Assembly: GCF_003122365.1 (NCBI RefSeq)
Contig: NZ_CP029254.1
Coordinates: 4,179,501 to 4,243,500, forward strand
Reading direction: 5' to 3'
Origin: Streptomyces spongiicola
GTDB lineage: Bacteria > Actinomycetota > Actinomycetes > Streptomycetales > Streptomycetaceae
DNA length: 64,000 nt
Positions 56,729 through 64,000 of this stretch are shown in pieces. How positions within the stretch are numbered: the stretch's first letter is position 1; each line of letters begins with the position of its first letter. The notes under the pieces are model-generated. The model searched no databases. It was not told the origin of the DNA and saw only the letters and a list, made by a program, of their open reading frames with translations. The position numbers and the translations under genes are program-made.

Positions 56729-57265
56729 TCACGGCACCGGCCCGCCCGCAACCGCCCGCACCGGCTCCCGTCCGCCTTCGAGCCCGAGCAGCCACTCCTT
56801 GTTCGGCAGCCCGCCCGCGTAGCCGCGCAGTGCGCCGTCGGCGCCGATCACCCGGTGGCACGGCCGCACGACCAGGAGCGGATTGCGGCCGATCGCCGTC
56901 CCCACCGCTCTCACCCCGGCCCCCGCGACGCCGACCCGTTCCGCGATCCGGCCGTAGCTCGCCGTCCGGCCGTACGGGATCTCCTCCACCGCCCGCCAGA
57001 CACGCCGCTGGAAGTCCGTGCCGGCAACCGGAGCGAACTCGATCGAGAAACGCGTCAGCTCCCCGGCGAAATAGGCCCGGAGCTGCCCCGCGATCTCCTC
57101 GAACGCCCCCGCGGCGGGCCGCCGGCCCCGCCGAGCCTCCGCCGCGCGCTTCTGCCCGGGCAGGGAGAGCGAGACGAGCGCGGTGCCGCCGGCCGCGGTC
57201 GCGGACTCCTCACCGGCCAGCAGCAGCTCACCGAGCGGGCTGTCGACCGTCGTGTACATCGTCAT
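56729..57265 (-). CDS. ogt: Methylated-DNA-protein-cysteine methyltransferase
   Basis: DNA-repair protein that transfers alkyl groups from O6-alkylguanine to its own cysteine and is inactivated. It has 178 residues. The active site is RPCHRVIGADGALRGYAGGL with C136; the DNA-binding helix is YGRTASYGRIAERVG. The N-terminal domain is the short ribonuclease-H-like fold of Ogt. The ATG at 57265 starts MTMYTTVDSPLGEL, the typical family beginning. Confidence 0.95.
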   Translation of the reverse strand: MTMYTTVDSPLGELLLAGEESATAAGGTALVSLSLPGQKRAAEARRGRRPAAGAFEEIAGQLRAYFAGELTRFSIEFAPVAGTDFQRRVWRAVEEIPYGRTASYGRIAERVGVAGAGVRAVGTAIGRNPLLVVRPCHRVIGADGALRGYAGGLPNKEWLLGLEGGREPVRAVAGGPVP

Positions 57266-57809
57266 CGTCTCTCCCCTGGGCCCGTCCGCCCCGGCCCGCG
57301 CCTACGAGTCTGCGGCGCGGGCGCCGCCGGGTCTGGCGGATTTCCGACATCGCACCCGGGCCGCCAGTGACAGGCGGCGGGGGCGGTGCGGCCCGGCCGC
57401 CCCACCTTCGACGTGAGATCACGGTTCGGCAGCAGGCCATCGACCCGGACAACGCGGACGCGTCGTACCCGGGTGAACCCAAGACGCACGAGAGCCACCC
57501 CGCCGTGCCACTCACCAGAGCGGCGACGCCCTCGCCGCACACCTCGAACGGGATCGCGGACGCCCGTGGGAGCCGGCCTCGGGTGAGGACCGAGGACCGG
57601 ACCGACCCGCGCAAGCCGCGAATGCGTACCGCACGGCTGGTCTTCCCCAGCAAGCTTCGCGTGGCGGTGCGGCGGGGCGCATGGGCGCACACGTGGTCGC
57701 GGGCCATGAGGGTCGCCGGCGAGACGCTCGCAGAGCGGCACGAGCAGGCACGTGCGGCGTGGGTGCCGGGCGGGCAAGCCGCAGGGAAGCGAGCCGACCC
57801 GTATAGCGG
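57266..57809. other. Gap upstream of ogt, possibly decayed element DNA
   Basis: No intact gene recognised. Open frames here are short and match no family I know. Given the integrase remnant that follows, this may be decayed element sequence, but I see no homology to prove it. Confidence 0.4.
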
Positions 57810-58038
57810 CACCTGACGGCGCGAGCCTCCATGGCCTACGGCACTTCCACGCGCTTCGCTGCTCATCAGGCACGGCGAGCACGTCAAGACGGTTCGGAAG
57901 CGGCTCGGCCACGCCAAGCCGTCGATCGCGCTCGCCACCTGCACGCACCTGTGGCCGGACGAGGAGGACACAACGAGGGCCGCCGTCGAGGCAGTCCTCG
58001 GGGATGCGCCCCCGTTGTGCCCTGCTCGCTCAGCCTGA
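57810..58038 (+). pseudogene. Tyrosine recombinase (phage/plasmid-type integrase) C-terminal remnant with frameshift
   Basis: The frame ending SLHGLRHFHA carries the RxxH box of tyrosine recombinases. At about 57853 an apparent 2-nt insertion shifts to the frame LLIRHGEHVKTVRKRLGHA (57859 onward), which holds the second conserved block LGHxxPSIAL, then TCTHLWPDEEDTTRAAVEAVLG and a stop at 58038. The catalytic tyrosine of Y-T-H is replaced (TCTHLW, normally TYTHLW), so even the correct frame is inactive. The N-terminal and arm-binding domains are missing. It lies 700 bp from tRNA-Tyr, a typical target for such elements. Confidence 0.82.
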
Positions 58039-58066
58039 CTACGTCCGTGCAGTTCAGACCATTTGA

Positions 58067-58555
58067 TCAGCGGTAGTTGACGAACTGCAGGGCGAAGTCG
58101 AAGTCCTTGCCCTTCAGCAGGGCGATGACGGTCTGCAGATCGTCCCGGCTCTTCGAGCTGACCCGCAACTCGTCGCCCTGAACCTGGGCCTTGACACCCT
58201 TCGGGCCCTCGTCGCGGATGGTCTTGGCGACCTTCTTCGCGTTCTCCTGGGAGATGCCCTCCTGGATCGAGGCGAAGATCTTGTACTCCTTGCCGGAGAG
58301 CTGGGGTTCGCCGGCCTCCAGCGTCTTCAGTGAGATGCCGCGCTTGATCAGCTTGGACTGGAAGATGTCGAGGATCGCCTTGACCCGTTCCTCGCCGCTC
58401 GCCTGCATCAGGATCTTCTCGCCCGACCACTCGATGGTCGCGCCGGTGCCCTTGAAGTCGTAGCGCTGCGAGATCTCCTTCGCGGCCTGGTTGAGTGCGT
58501 TGTCGACCTCCTGCCGCTCGACCTTCGAGACGATGTCGAAACTGGAGTCGGCCAT
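58067..58555 (-). CDS. YajQ-family nucleotide-binding protein
   Basis: 162-residue cytosolic protein with two RRM-like halves. It starts MADSSFDIVSKVERQEVDNALNQAAKEI, the family hallmark, with DFKGTGATIEWSGEKI and a C-terminus ALQFVNYR. Family members bind cyclic di-GMP or RNA in some bacteria; the role in streptomycetes is not established. AAGGAG lies 9 nt before the ATG. Confidence 0.95.
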   Translation of the reverse strand: MADSSFDIVSKVERQEVDNALNQAAKEISQRYDFKGTGATIEWSGEKILMQASGEERVKAILDIFQSKLIKRGISLKTLEAGEPQLSGKEYKIFASIQEGISQENAKKVAKTIRDEGPKGVKAQVQGDELRVSSKSRDDLQTVIALLKGKDFDFALQFVNYR

Positions 58556-58744
58556 GTCCTGTGGCTCCTTGTATCGGGTGGCTAGACGGACGGCCGGATG
58601 CCCGGACCGCCAGGCAAAGCCTAGCCATCCGCGTCCGCCGCGGGTGCTGATCAAACCGGTGGCGGAGCACCCCTGGGGATCGGGTATCGTTTACGTCGTT
58701 GCCACGGAGCACCACGCGCAAGCGGCTCCAGAGCGACTCCCCAT

Positions 58745-58826
58745 GGCGGTGTGCCCGAGTGGCCAATGGGAGCGGACTGTAAATCCGTCGGCTTAGCCTA
58801 CCCAGGTTCGAATCCTGGCGCCGCCA
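58745..58826 (+). tRNA. tRNA-Tyr (GTA)
   Basis: Class II tRNA. The acceptor stem GGCGGTG pairs with CGCCGCC (one G-U), followed by discriminator A. The anticodon loop CTGTAAA gives GTA. There is a long variable arm GGCTTAGCC, and the T arm is CCAGG-TTCGAAT-CCTGG. CCA is not encoded. It is followed by a bipartite hairpin terminator. Confidence 0.96.
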
Positions 58827-58834
58827 CGCGAAGT

Positions 58835-58880
58835 GAGACCCTCGTTGACCTGCGGAGACGCAGGGTGGCGGGGGTCTTCT
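58835..58880 (+). terminator. Terminator of tRNA-Tyr
   Basis: Inner stem CCTGCG / CGCAGG with a GAGA tetraloop, outer pairing GAGACC with GGTCTTC, then the T-rich TCTTCTCGTTG. Confidence 0.65.
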
Positions 58881-59275
58881 CGTTGCCCCGGTGCGGTCTT
58901 TCGCCGGGAACCGGAGCGAGTGGCCCGTCGGATTCCGTTCCACTGATGTCCGGGCGCTGACCGGCGCATGTGAGCCTTGCGTGGGGCGGGTTGCGGAGCC
59001 TGCGGCGCCTGGGACCGGTGCCGTTCCTGCCGGTCTCCACCACCATCCGTACTCCCTCCACGGCGCCTGCACATGACCGCGGTCCGTCACGGCGCCGCTC
59101 ATGTGCCGTCCAGGCGCCGGTCGTCCTGCCGGGGGACGCGTGCCGGCCGTCCTGCCCGACGCCGCGTGCCGGCCGTCCTGCCGGGGGACAGGCGCCGGAG
59201 CGGCCGCTTCAGGCCGCACGGTTCCGCGGCGCGGAGCGGGCCGTGGGCACCCCCGCCCTGCGGGAGGTGCCGAAC
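58881..59275. repeat. tRNA-nadE gap with a 26-bp repeat
   Basis: GCCGG(T/C)CGTCCTGCC starts at 59116, 59142 and 59168, an exact 26-bp period. No gene is seen. Confidence 0.6.
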
Positions 59276-60106
59276 TCAGGGGGCGACGGGCAGCGCGCGC
59301 TTGTGGCCGGTGGCCCGGTAGCGGCGGACGATCGTCTCGAAGGCACGCTCGTCCACCGGCTTGCCCTCCAGGAAGTCGTCGATCTCGTCGTAGGTGACCC
59401 CGAGCGCGTCCTCGTCCGCCTTGCCCGGGTCGAGGCTCTCCAGGTCGGCGGTCGGGGTCTTCCACACCAACTCGGCGGGCGCACCCAGCGCGTCGGCGAC
59501 GGCGCGCACCCGGCGCTTGGTCAGGCCGGTCAGCGGCACCAGGTCCGCGGCGCCGTCGCCGAACTTGGTGAAGAAGCCGGAGACCGCCTCGGCGGCGTGG
59601 TCGGTGCCGACGACGAGACCGTCGTGCGCGCCCGCTACCGCGTACTGGGCGACCATGCGCTGCCGCGCCTTGATGTTGCCGAGCACGAAGTCCCGGTGGT
59701 GGGCGTCGCGGAAGCTCACGCCCGAGGCCGGCAAGGCGGCGAGTGCGGCGTCGCTCGCCGGCCTGACGTCCACGGTCAGCACCTGGTCGGCCCGGATGAA
59801 GTCCAGCGCGAGCCGTGCGTCGTGCTCGTCCGCCTGCACGCCGTACGGCAGGCGCATGGCGTGGAACCGCGCCTCGTGCCCGGCGGCCCGTACGCGTTCA
59901 ACCGCGAGCTGGCACAGCCGGCCGGTGGTGGTGGAGTCGACGCCGCCGCTGATGCCGAGCACCAGGGAACGCAGGCCGGTGGAGGTCAGGCGGTCGGCGA
60001 GGAAGGCCACTCGGCGCTCGATCTCGTGCTCGGCCTCGAAGGCCTCGGAGACCTGGAGTTCCCGGGCTATCTCCTGCTGCAGGGCGATGGACGCCGACTC
60101 GCTCAC
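59276..60106 (-). CDS. nadE: Ammonia-dependent NAD+ synthetase
   Basis: Converts deamido-NAD+ plus ammonia and ATP to NAD+. It has 276 residues, the single-domain (no glutaminase) length. The ATP pyrophosphatase P-loop is GISGGVDSTT (about 51-60); other blocks are RLPYGVQADEHDARLALDFI, GNIKARQRMVAQYAVA and GTDHAAEAVSGFFTKFGDGAADLVPL. The GTG has AAGGAG 5 nt upstream. It supplies the cofactor oxidised by complex I. Confidence 0.95.
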   Translation of the reverse strand: MSESASIALQQEIARELQVSEAFEAEHEIERRVAFLADRLTSTGLRSLVLGISGGVDSTTTGRLCQLAVERVRAAGHEARFHAMRLPYGVQADEHDARLALDFIRADQVLTVDVRPASDAALAALPASGVSFRDAHHRDFVLGNIKARQRMVAQYAVAGAHDGLVVGTDHAAEAVSGFFTKFGDGAADLVPLTGLTKRRVRAVADALGAPAELVWKTPTADLESLDPGKADEDALGVTYDEIDDFLEGKPVDERAFETIVRRYRATGHKRALPVAP

Positions 60107-60461
60107 GTCTGCTCCTTGCTCCGATTGGCGGTCTGCCGCTGTCGCGCTCACCCTAAGGCCTGCCCCGCAGCCCCCGGCCGGGCGCACGGCGACGGCTACG
60201 GAACCTCGACGCGTCGTCGAGTCACCGGAACGCGCCGGGTGTCCGGAATGCGCAGAATGTCCGGAAGGCAACGGGTGGCCGAATGCCGGGCGGGTGCCCG
60301 TGGAGACCGACCCGGGCGGGACGGTCCGCGGCCGAACGCCCCGCGACCGGCGCCCCGGTCCGCGGACGGCGTCCACGGGCGGGTCCGACTCGCCGGAGCC
60401 GGCCCGGCGGCCGAACATGGAGGGACAGCGCAGCCGGGGCTCTCGGCGGGAGACGCCAGTG
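60107..60461. other. Divergent gap between nadE and the FAD monooxygenase
   Basis: No gene. GTCCGGAA occurs twice (60241 and 60259, 18 bp apart). The start region of the + gene is poorly conserved, and some of this stretch may be leader. Confidence 0.4.
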
Positions 60462-62327
60462 GTGGACACCGATGTACTGATCGCGGGTGCCGGGCCGGTG
60501 GGACTGACCGCGGCCGCGGAGCTGCGGCGGCACGGGGCCGACTGCCGCATCATCGACCGGCTTCCGGCCCGGCTGCCGTACGCCAAGGCCGTGGGGATCC
60601 AGCCGCGGACCCTGGAGATCTGGGACCGGATGGGCATGGTCCGCGAAGCCCTGGACGCAGCCGTGCCGATGCGCGGCCAGCTGCTGTACGAGGACGGTGC
60701 CGAGCGGGGGCGCATCGATCTCCGGCTTCCGCCGGACGTGCCTTACGGGTTCGCGGCGCTGCCGCAGTACGAGACCGAGCGCGTCATCGAGGAGCACCTC
60801 GCCCGGTTCGGCACCTGGATCGAGCGCGCCACGGAGCTGCTCTCGTTCGAGCAGGAAAAGGACGGGGTACTCAGCAGGATCGCCACGGTGGACGGCGGGG
60901 AGGAGGAGGTCCGGTCCCGCTTCCTCGTCGGCTGCGACGGGGCCCACAGCGTCGTCCGCAACACGCTCGGGCTCACCTTCGAGGGTGCCGCCCTCCCCGA
61001 GGAGTACATGCTCGCGGACGTCGAGGTCGACTGGGGTCTGCCGCCGGGCTACGGCGTCCGCGCCGTGCACCACGGCGACGACGGAACCGTCGACGACCTG
61101 CTCGTCTGCGTCCCGCTGCCCGGGCGCGGCCGCTATCGGGTGTCCATGCTCGTCCCGCCGGAACTCTCCGCCGGTCGTCGCCCCGCGGGGGAGCAGGGCT
61201 CCCGAAGCCCCGTCGCGCACGGGCCGGAGACCGGGCGGCGGGCGCCCGGTATCGAGCACATCCAGGCCGTCCTCGACCGGCTCTCCCCGGAACCGACCAC
61301 GGCTTCGGCCATGCGCTGGTCCTCCGTGTTCCGGATCAGTCACCGCCTGGTGAACAAGTACGCGGACGGTCGGGTCTTCATCGCCGGCGACGCCGCGCAC
61401 ATCCACCCGCCGACCGGTGCCCAGGGGATGAACACCGGAATCCAGGACGCCTGCAACCTCGCGTGGAAACTGGCTCTCACCGTGCGGGGCGCGGCGCATC
61501 CCCGCCTTCTGGACAGTTACGACGCCGAGCGCCGTCCCATCGGTGAGGAGGTGGTCGAGCGCACGGTCCGGCACGCCGCCCAGGGCGTCCGGGCCGATTC
61601 CGGCGATCTCGCGACCGTCATCCTGCGTGAGGCCCAGCTGCTCGTCGCCTATCCGGACAGCCCCGTCGTCGGCCTGGCCGCACCGGGTCTGGCGGGTCCC
61701 GGCCCCGGCGACCGGGCGCCCGACTGCGGCGGTCTCACCGGGGGTGTCGCCGCCCTTCCCCTCCGGCTGTACGACCTGCTGCGCGACCGTGGCCATGTGC
61801 TGCTGCTCCACGCCGACTCGGCCGCCGCGCTGGGCGCGTGCGCCGAGGTCGCCACCGCGATCCGCCATCTCACGGACGGGCAGCTGACCGCCCTGGTGCT
61901 CCTCGCTCCCGGCGCGGACGCCGGTACGGGTACGGGTATCCGTACCGGTACGGGGACGGATACGGGGACTGCCGCGGGTGCGGACGCCGGCAGGGCCACG
62001 GGTACGGGTACGGGTACGAGTACGGCGCCGGGCGTCCGTGCGGAAGACGAGGGCGCGAACGGAGGCACGGCCGTCGCATGGGGTGCGCCCGACGGCGGCA
62101 CCGGGGACGTCACGGAGATCGTGGGCTACGCGACGGACACGGACGGCCGGCACCTGCCCGCCTTCCTCGACAGCCGAGGCGAGTTCGCCCGTGTCTACCG
62201 CTCGACGGGTCCTGCCGCCTTCGTCGTACGGCCGGACGGCTATCTGTCCGTGCGTGTGGCGCCGCTGACCGGTGCCGCTGCCGTGGCGGCGCTGTCCCGG
62301 GAACTGGCGCGGGTCTTCCGGCTGTAG
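60462..62327 (+). CDS. FAD-dependent aromatic-hydroxylase-type monooxygenase
   Basis: 621-residue flavoprotein of the class A aromatic hydroxylase type, often found in polyketide tailoring or aromatic catabolism. The FAD Rossmann motif is LIAGAGPVGLTAA (about 6-18), the DG motif is GCDGAHSVVRNTLG and the second FAD motif is VFIAGDAAHIHPPTGAQGMNTGIQDA. The C-terminal thioredoxin-like domain is split by a Thr/Gly/Ala repeat linker (GTGTGIRTGTGTDTGT). The GTG at 60462 is 9 nt from GGGAG; a GTG at 60459 is the alternative. No pathway partners are adjacent. Confidence 0.88.
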   Translation: MDTDVLIAGAGPVGLTAAAELRRHGADCRIIDRLPARLPYAKAVGIQPRTLEIWDRMGMVREALDAAVPMRGQLLYEDGAERGRIDLRLPPDVPYGFAALPQYETERVIEEHLARFGTWIERATELLSFEQEKDGVLSRIATVDGGEEEVRSRFLVGCDGAHSVVRNTLGLTFEGAALPEEYMLADVEVDWGLPPGYGVRAVHHGDDGTVDDLLVCVPLPGRGRYRVSMLVPPELSAGRRPAGEQGSRSPVAHGPETGRRAPGIEHIQAVLDRLSPEPTTASAMRWSSVFRISHRLVNKYADGRVFIAGDAAHIHPPTGAQGMNTGIQDACNLAWKLALTVRGAAHPRLLDSYDAERRPIGEEVVERTVRHAAQGVRADSGDLATVILREAQLLVAYPDSPVVGLAAPGLAGPGPGDRAPDCGGLTGGVAALPLRLYDLLRDRGHVLLLHADSAAALGACAEVATAIRHLTDGQLTALVLLAPGADAGTGTGIRTGTGTDTGTAAGADAGRATGTGTGTSTAPGVRAEDEGANGGTAVAWGAPDGGTGDVTEIVGYATDTDGRHLPAFLDSRGEFARVYRSTGPAAFVVRPDGYLSVRVAPLTGAAAVAALSRELARVFRL

Positions 62328-62573
62328 GCGGCGACCCCCGCACCGGGTAGGGCATCCGGGCCCGGCGACCGTCCGCGGCTGCCCCGGTCCGTCCGCTCGC
62401 CGCCGCGGCGGCGGTAGGGTGCGGCCGCAGGTTCACGGACACGAGGTGTCGCCGCCGGGGCCGGAAGCCGGACACCGTCGGCGGCCGGGAAGCCCGGCGC
62501 CCTCGGCCGCCCGGATGCGGCGGTCCTGAAGCCACCGGGCCTGCTTTCACCCTGGCCGGGGTGGCGGGGGCGA

Positions 62574-63032
62574 TCAGTAGGGGCCGTTCACGTTGTCGAT
62601 GGACCCGTAGCGCTTGGCCGCGTAGTTGCACGCCGCGGTGATGTTTGCAATTGGGTCATAAATGTCCCACGAGGTGCCTTCCACGTGGTATGTCCGAAAT
62701 GTAGGTTCAATTACCTGCATGAGCCCCTTGGATGGAATGCCCTTTTTTGCATTTGAATCCCAGAGGTTGATCGCATGGAGATCGCCGCTCGATTCGCGCA
62801 TCAGGTTGCGGTGGATCCCGTGGTAGCTGCCGGGAATTCCCTTGGCCTTCATGACCATCAGCGAGTGCTTGATCCACCCGTCGATCCGCTGTGCGCTGGC
62901 GGGGGCCGCGGAGGCCTCGGCCGGAGCGACGGCCGAGGTCGCACCGGTCACGACGGTGGCCGCCGCAATGCCTGCCGCGAGGCGTCTGGCGATCTTGGCC
63001 GTCGTTCTGCGGGGGAGGGGGGAAAGCTGCAT
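62574..63032 (-). CDS. Small secreted SLT-domain (lytic transglycosylase-like) protein
   Basis: 152-residue precursor with a signal peptide (1-43). The mature part is a minimal SLT/lysozyme-like domain: NLMRESSGDLHAINLWD contains the catalytic glutamate (E80), then KGLMQVIEPTFRTYH and the C-terminal NITAACNYAAKRYGSIDNVNGPY. It is expected to cleave or bind peptidoglycan glycan strands. The 3' half uses codons such as AAA, AAT and TTT that are rare nearby. AAAGGG lies 7 nt before the ATG. Confidence 0.92.
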   Translation of the reverse strand: MQLSPLPRRTTAKIARRLAAGIAAATVVTGATSAVAPAEASAAPASAQRIDGWIKHSLMVMKAKGIPGSYHGIHRNLMRESSGDLHAINLWDSNAKKGIPSKGLMQVIEPTFRTYHVEGTSWDIYDPIANITAACNYAAKRYGSIDNVNGPY

Positions 63033-63654
63033 GGCGCCGCCCTTTCACATGAATCCTGAGGTTCTGATCCCATGTAAGGCGGTTAATCGGGAATGGGGAT
63101 TTCCGCCGGGGTTCTCAGCATCCGAGTGGAGGCGGACGTCGGCAAGAGGCAATTCTGTGATTGGTGCCACAAGGTGAATAAATACGGGGTAAAGCGGGAT
63201 GTGGTTCCCGTCACGTGGTAGTTCGGGCAGGGTGGTGCCGAGGGGCGCCGAGGGGCGCCGAGGGGTGCCGTGCGGGGTTGTCCGGCCGGGTGCACGGCGG
63301 TTCCCCCGCCGATTACGCCACCCATCACGCCACCGGAAGACGCCGGGAACGGGAATGCCGCCGGAGCGGGAACCGGTCGAACGCTATGCGGTAGCCGGTG
63401 CAACTCGTATGCCAGGGACTACCGGTGACGACGAGTCGGTGAAGCGCGGCCCCGCACGCCGGTGATCAGCCGGACGGGGCACAAGGCCGCCTCCGCCTCC
63501 CGTTCACCCGGGCCCGGCCCGGTGCCCCGCACCCGACCGCCCATGCCCGGACTCGCCTCAGCGCCGACCCGGGCGCCGGCCCAAGCCCGAGCACCCAGAC
63601 CGTGCTCTGACCCGGGTGTGGCCCAGGCCCGGGGGGAGTCGTGCCCGCCGCGCC
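63033..63654. other. Leader and gap upstream of the SLT gene
   Basis: The first 180 bp (63040-63215) are relatively AT-rich and should contain the SLT gene promoter and leader. Beyond that come GAGGGGCGCC repeats (63238-63270) and featureless GC-rich DNA. No gene is recognised. Confidence 0.45.
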
Positions 63655-63811
63655 GTCCAGACCCCGCGTCCGGCCAGGCTGTCCAGGCCCCCCGTCCGGT
63701 CGCGCTGTCCAGACCTCGCGTCCCGCCACGTCGTCCAGACCTCGCGTCCGGCCGCGCCGTCCAGGCCCTCCGTCCGGCCGCGCCGTCCAGAGCCTTCAGT
63801 CCGGCCGCGCC
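63655..63811. repeat. 26-bp tandem repeat, six copies
   Basis: GTCCAG begins at 63655, 63681, 63707, 63733, 63759 and 63785, an exact 26-bp period. The unit is roughly GTCCAGACCTCGCGTCCGG plus CCGCGCC. Copies are diverged by a few bases each. Confidence 0.88.
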
Positions 63812-63857
63812 GGGCACCGCCGCTTCTGCGGGAGTCCGGTACCGCCCCCGCGCCGGC

Positions 63858-64000
63858 TCAGTTGCCCGCGATCGCCTTCACCGCGACCGTGACGGGCACA
63901 TTGCCGCTGATCACGTCCAGGACCAGCCCCGCCGTCGCCGAACTGTCCAGCAGTTCGGCCACCACCGCGGCCACGTCGTCCCGCGGGATCGTCCCCCGCC
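63858..64000 (-). CDS. NAD(P)-binding (NmrA/SDR-type) oxidoreductase, C-terminal fragment
   Basis: Only the last 46 residues are inside the window; the rest lies beyond the right edge. The fragment RGTIPRDDVAAVVAELLDSS followed by AGLVLDVISGNVPVTVAVKAI is typical of the C-terminus of NAD(P)H-binding epimerase-like proteins, where IPRDDVA marks the end of the Rossmann domain. The exact function cannot be told from this fragment. Confidence 0.75.
   Translation of the reverse strand, partial: RGTIPRDDVAAVVAELLDSSATAGLVLDVISGNVPVTVAVKAIAGN

Overview
The window is high-GC actinobacterial DNA. GTG starts, TAGGCT/TAGACT-type -10 boxes, a 24-residue bL37 ribosomal protein, the futalosine route to menaquinone, two nuo clusters and the gene order around them all point to Streptomyces or a close relative. 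This is inferred from sequence; no database search was possible. Most of the window is chromosomal-core material. The only clear mobile-element trace is a broken integrase end near a tRNA-Tyr.

Positions 1-12 kb hold a truncated dicarboxylate symporter, bL37, a TetR regulator, a DUF1992 protein and a cold-shock protein. They are followed by a menaquinone-related run: mqnA (chorismate dehydratase), mqnC (cyclic dehypoxanthinyl futalosine synthase), a degenerate amidohydrolase-like protein, menG/ubiE methyltransferase and a geranylgeranyl-reductase-family flavoprotein resembling menaquinone reductase MenJ. Glutaminase, a GNAT acetyltransferase and a secreted NlpC/P60 hydrolase sit among them. 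The convergent gap at 10.6-11.2 kb holds three palindromic repeats with CRISPR-like spacing and several strong hairpins.

Positions 12.7-29.0 kb are a complete 14-gene nuoA-N operon for NADH:menaquinone oxidoreductase (complex I). The genes are mostly coupled by stop/start overlaps and end at a strong terminator. Upstream is a 694-bp regulatory region with two candidate Rex (NADH/NAD+ sensor) operators.

Positions 29.2-41 kb hold a 49-residue acidic protein, fumarylacetoacetase, a trans-polyprenyl diphosphate synthase (probably for the menaquinone side chain), a LolA-like exported protein, a secreted M28 aminopeptidase with a P domain, a RarD permease, and korAB (2-oxoacid:ferredoxin oxidoreductase).

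Positions 42.1-52.5 kb, divergent from korAB, carry a second nuo operon (A2 B2 C2 H2 I2 J2 K2 L2 M2 N2). It lacks nuoD and the whole NADH-input module nuoEFG, and its NuoC has a disordered tail of about 320 residues. Together with korAB this suggests a ferredoxin-fed or mixed-subunit proton-pumping complex. This is the most interesting biological proposal in the window.

Positions 52.7-64 kb contain mscL with a zinc-ribbon tail, an HtpX-like protease, yccF, an APC permease, a YeaQ/GlsB-like membrane protein, ogt, the integrase remnant, yajQ, tRNA-Tyr, nadE, an FAD monooxygenase, a small secreted SLT-domain protein and the 3' end of an NAD(P)-binding oxidoreductase. Many intergenic gaps hold short GC-rich tandem repeats (periods of 17, 18, 26, 29 and 33 bp).
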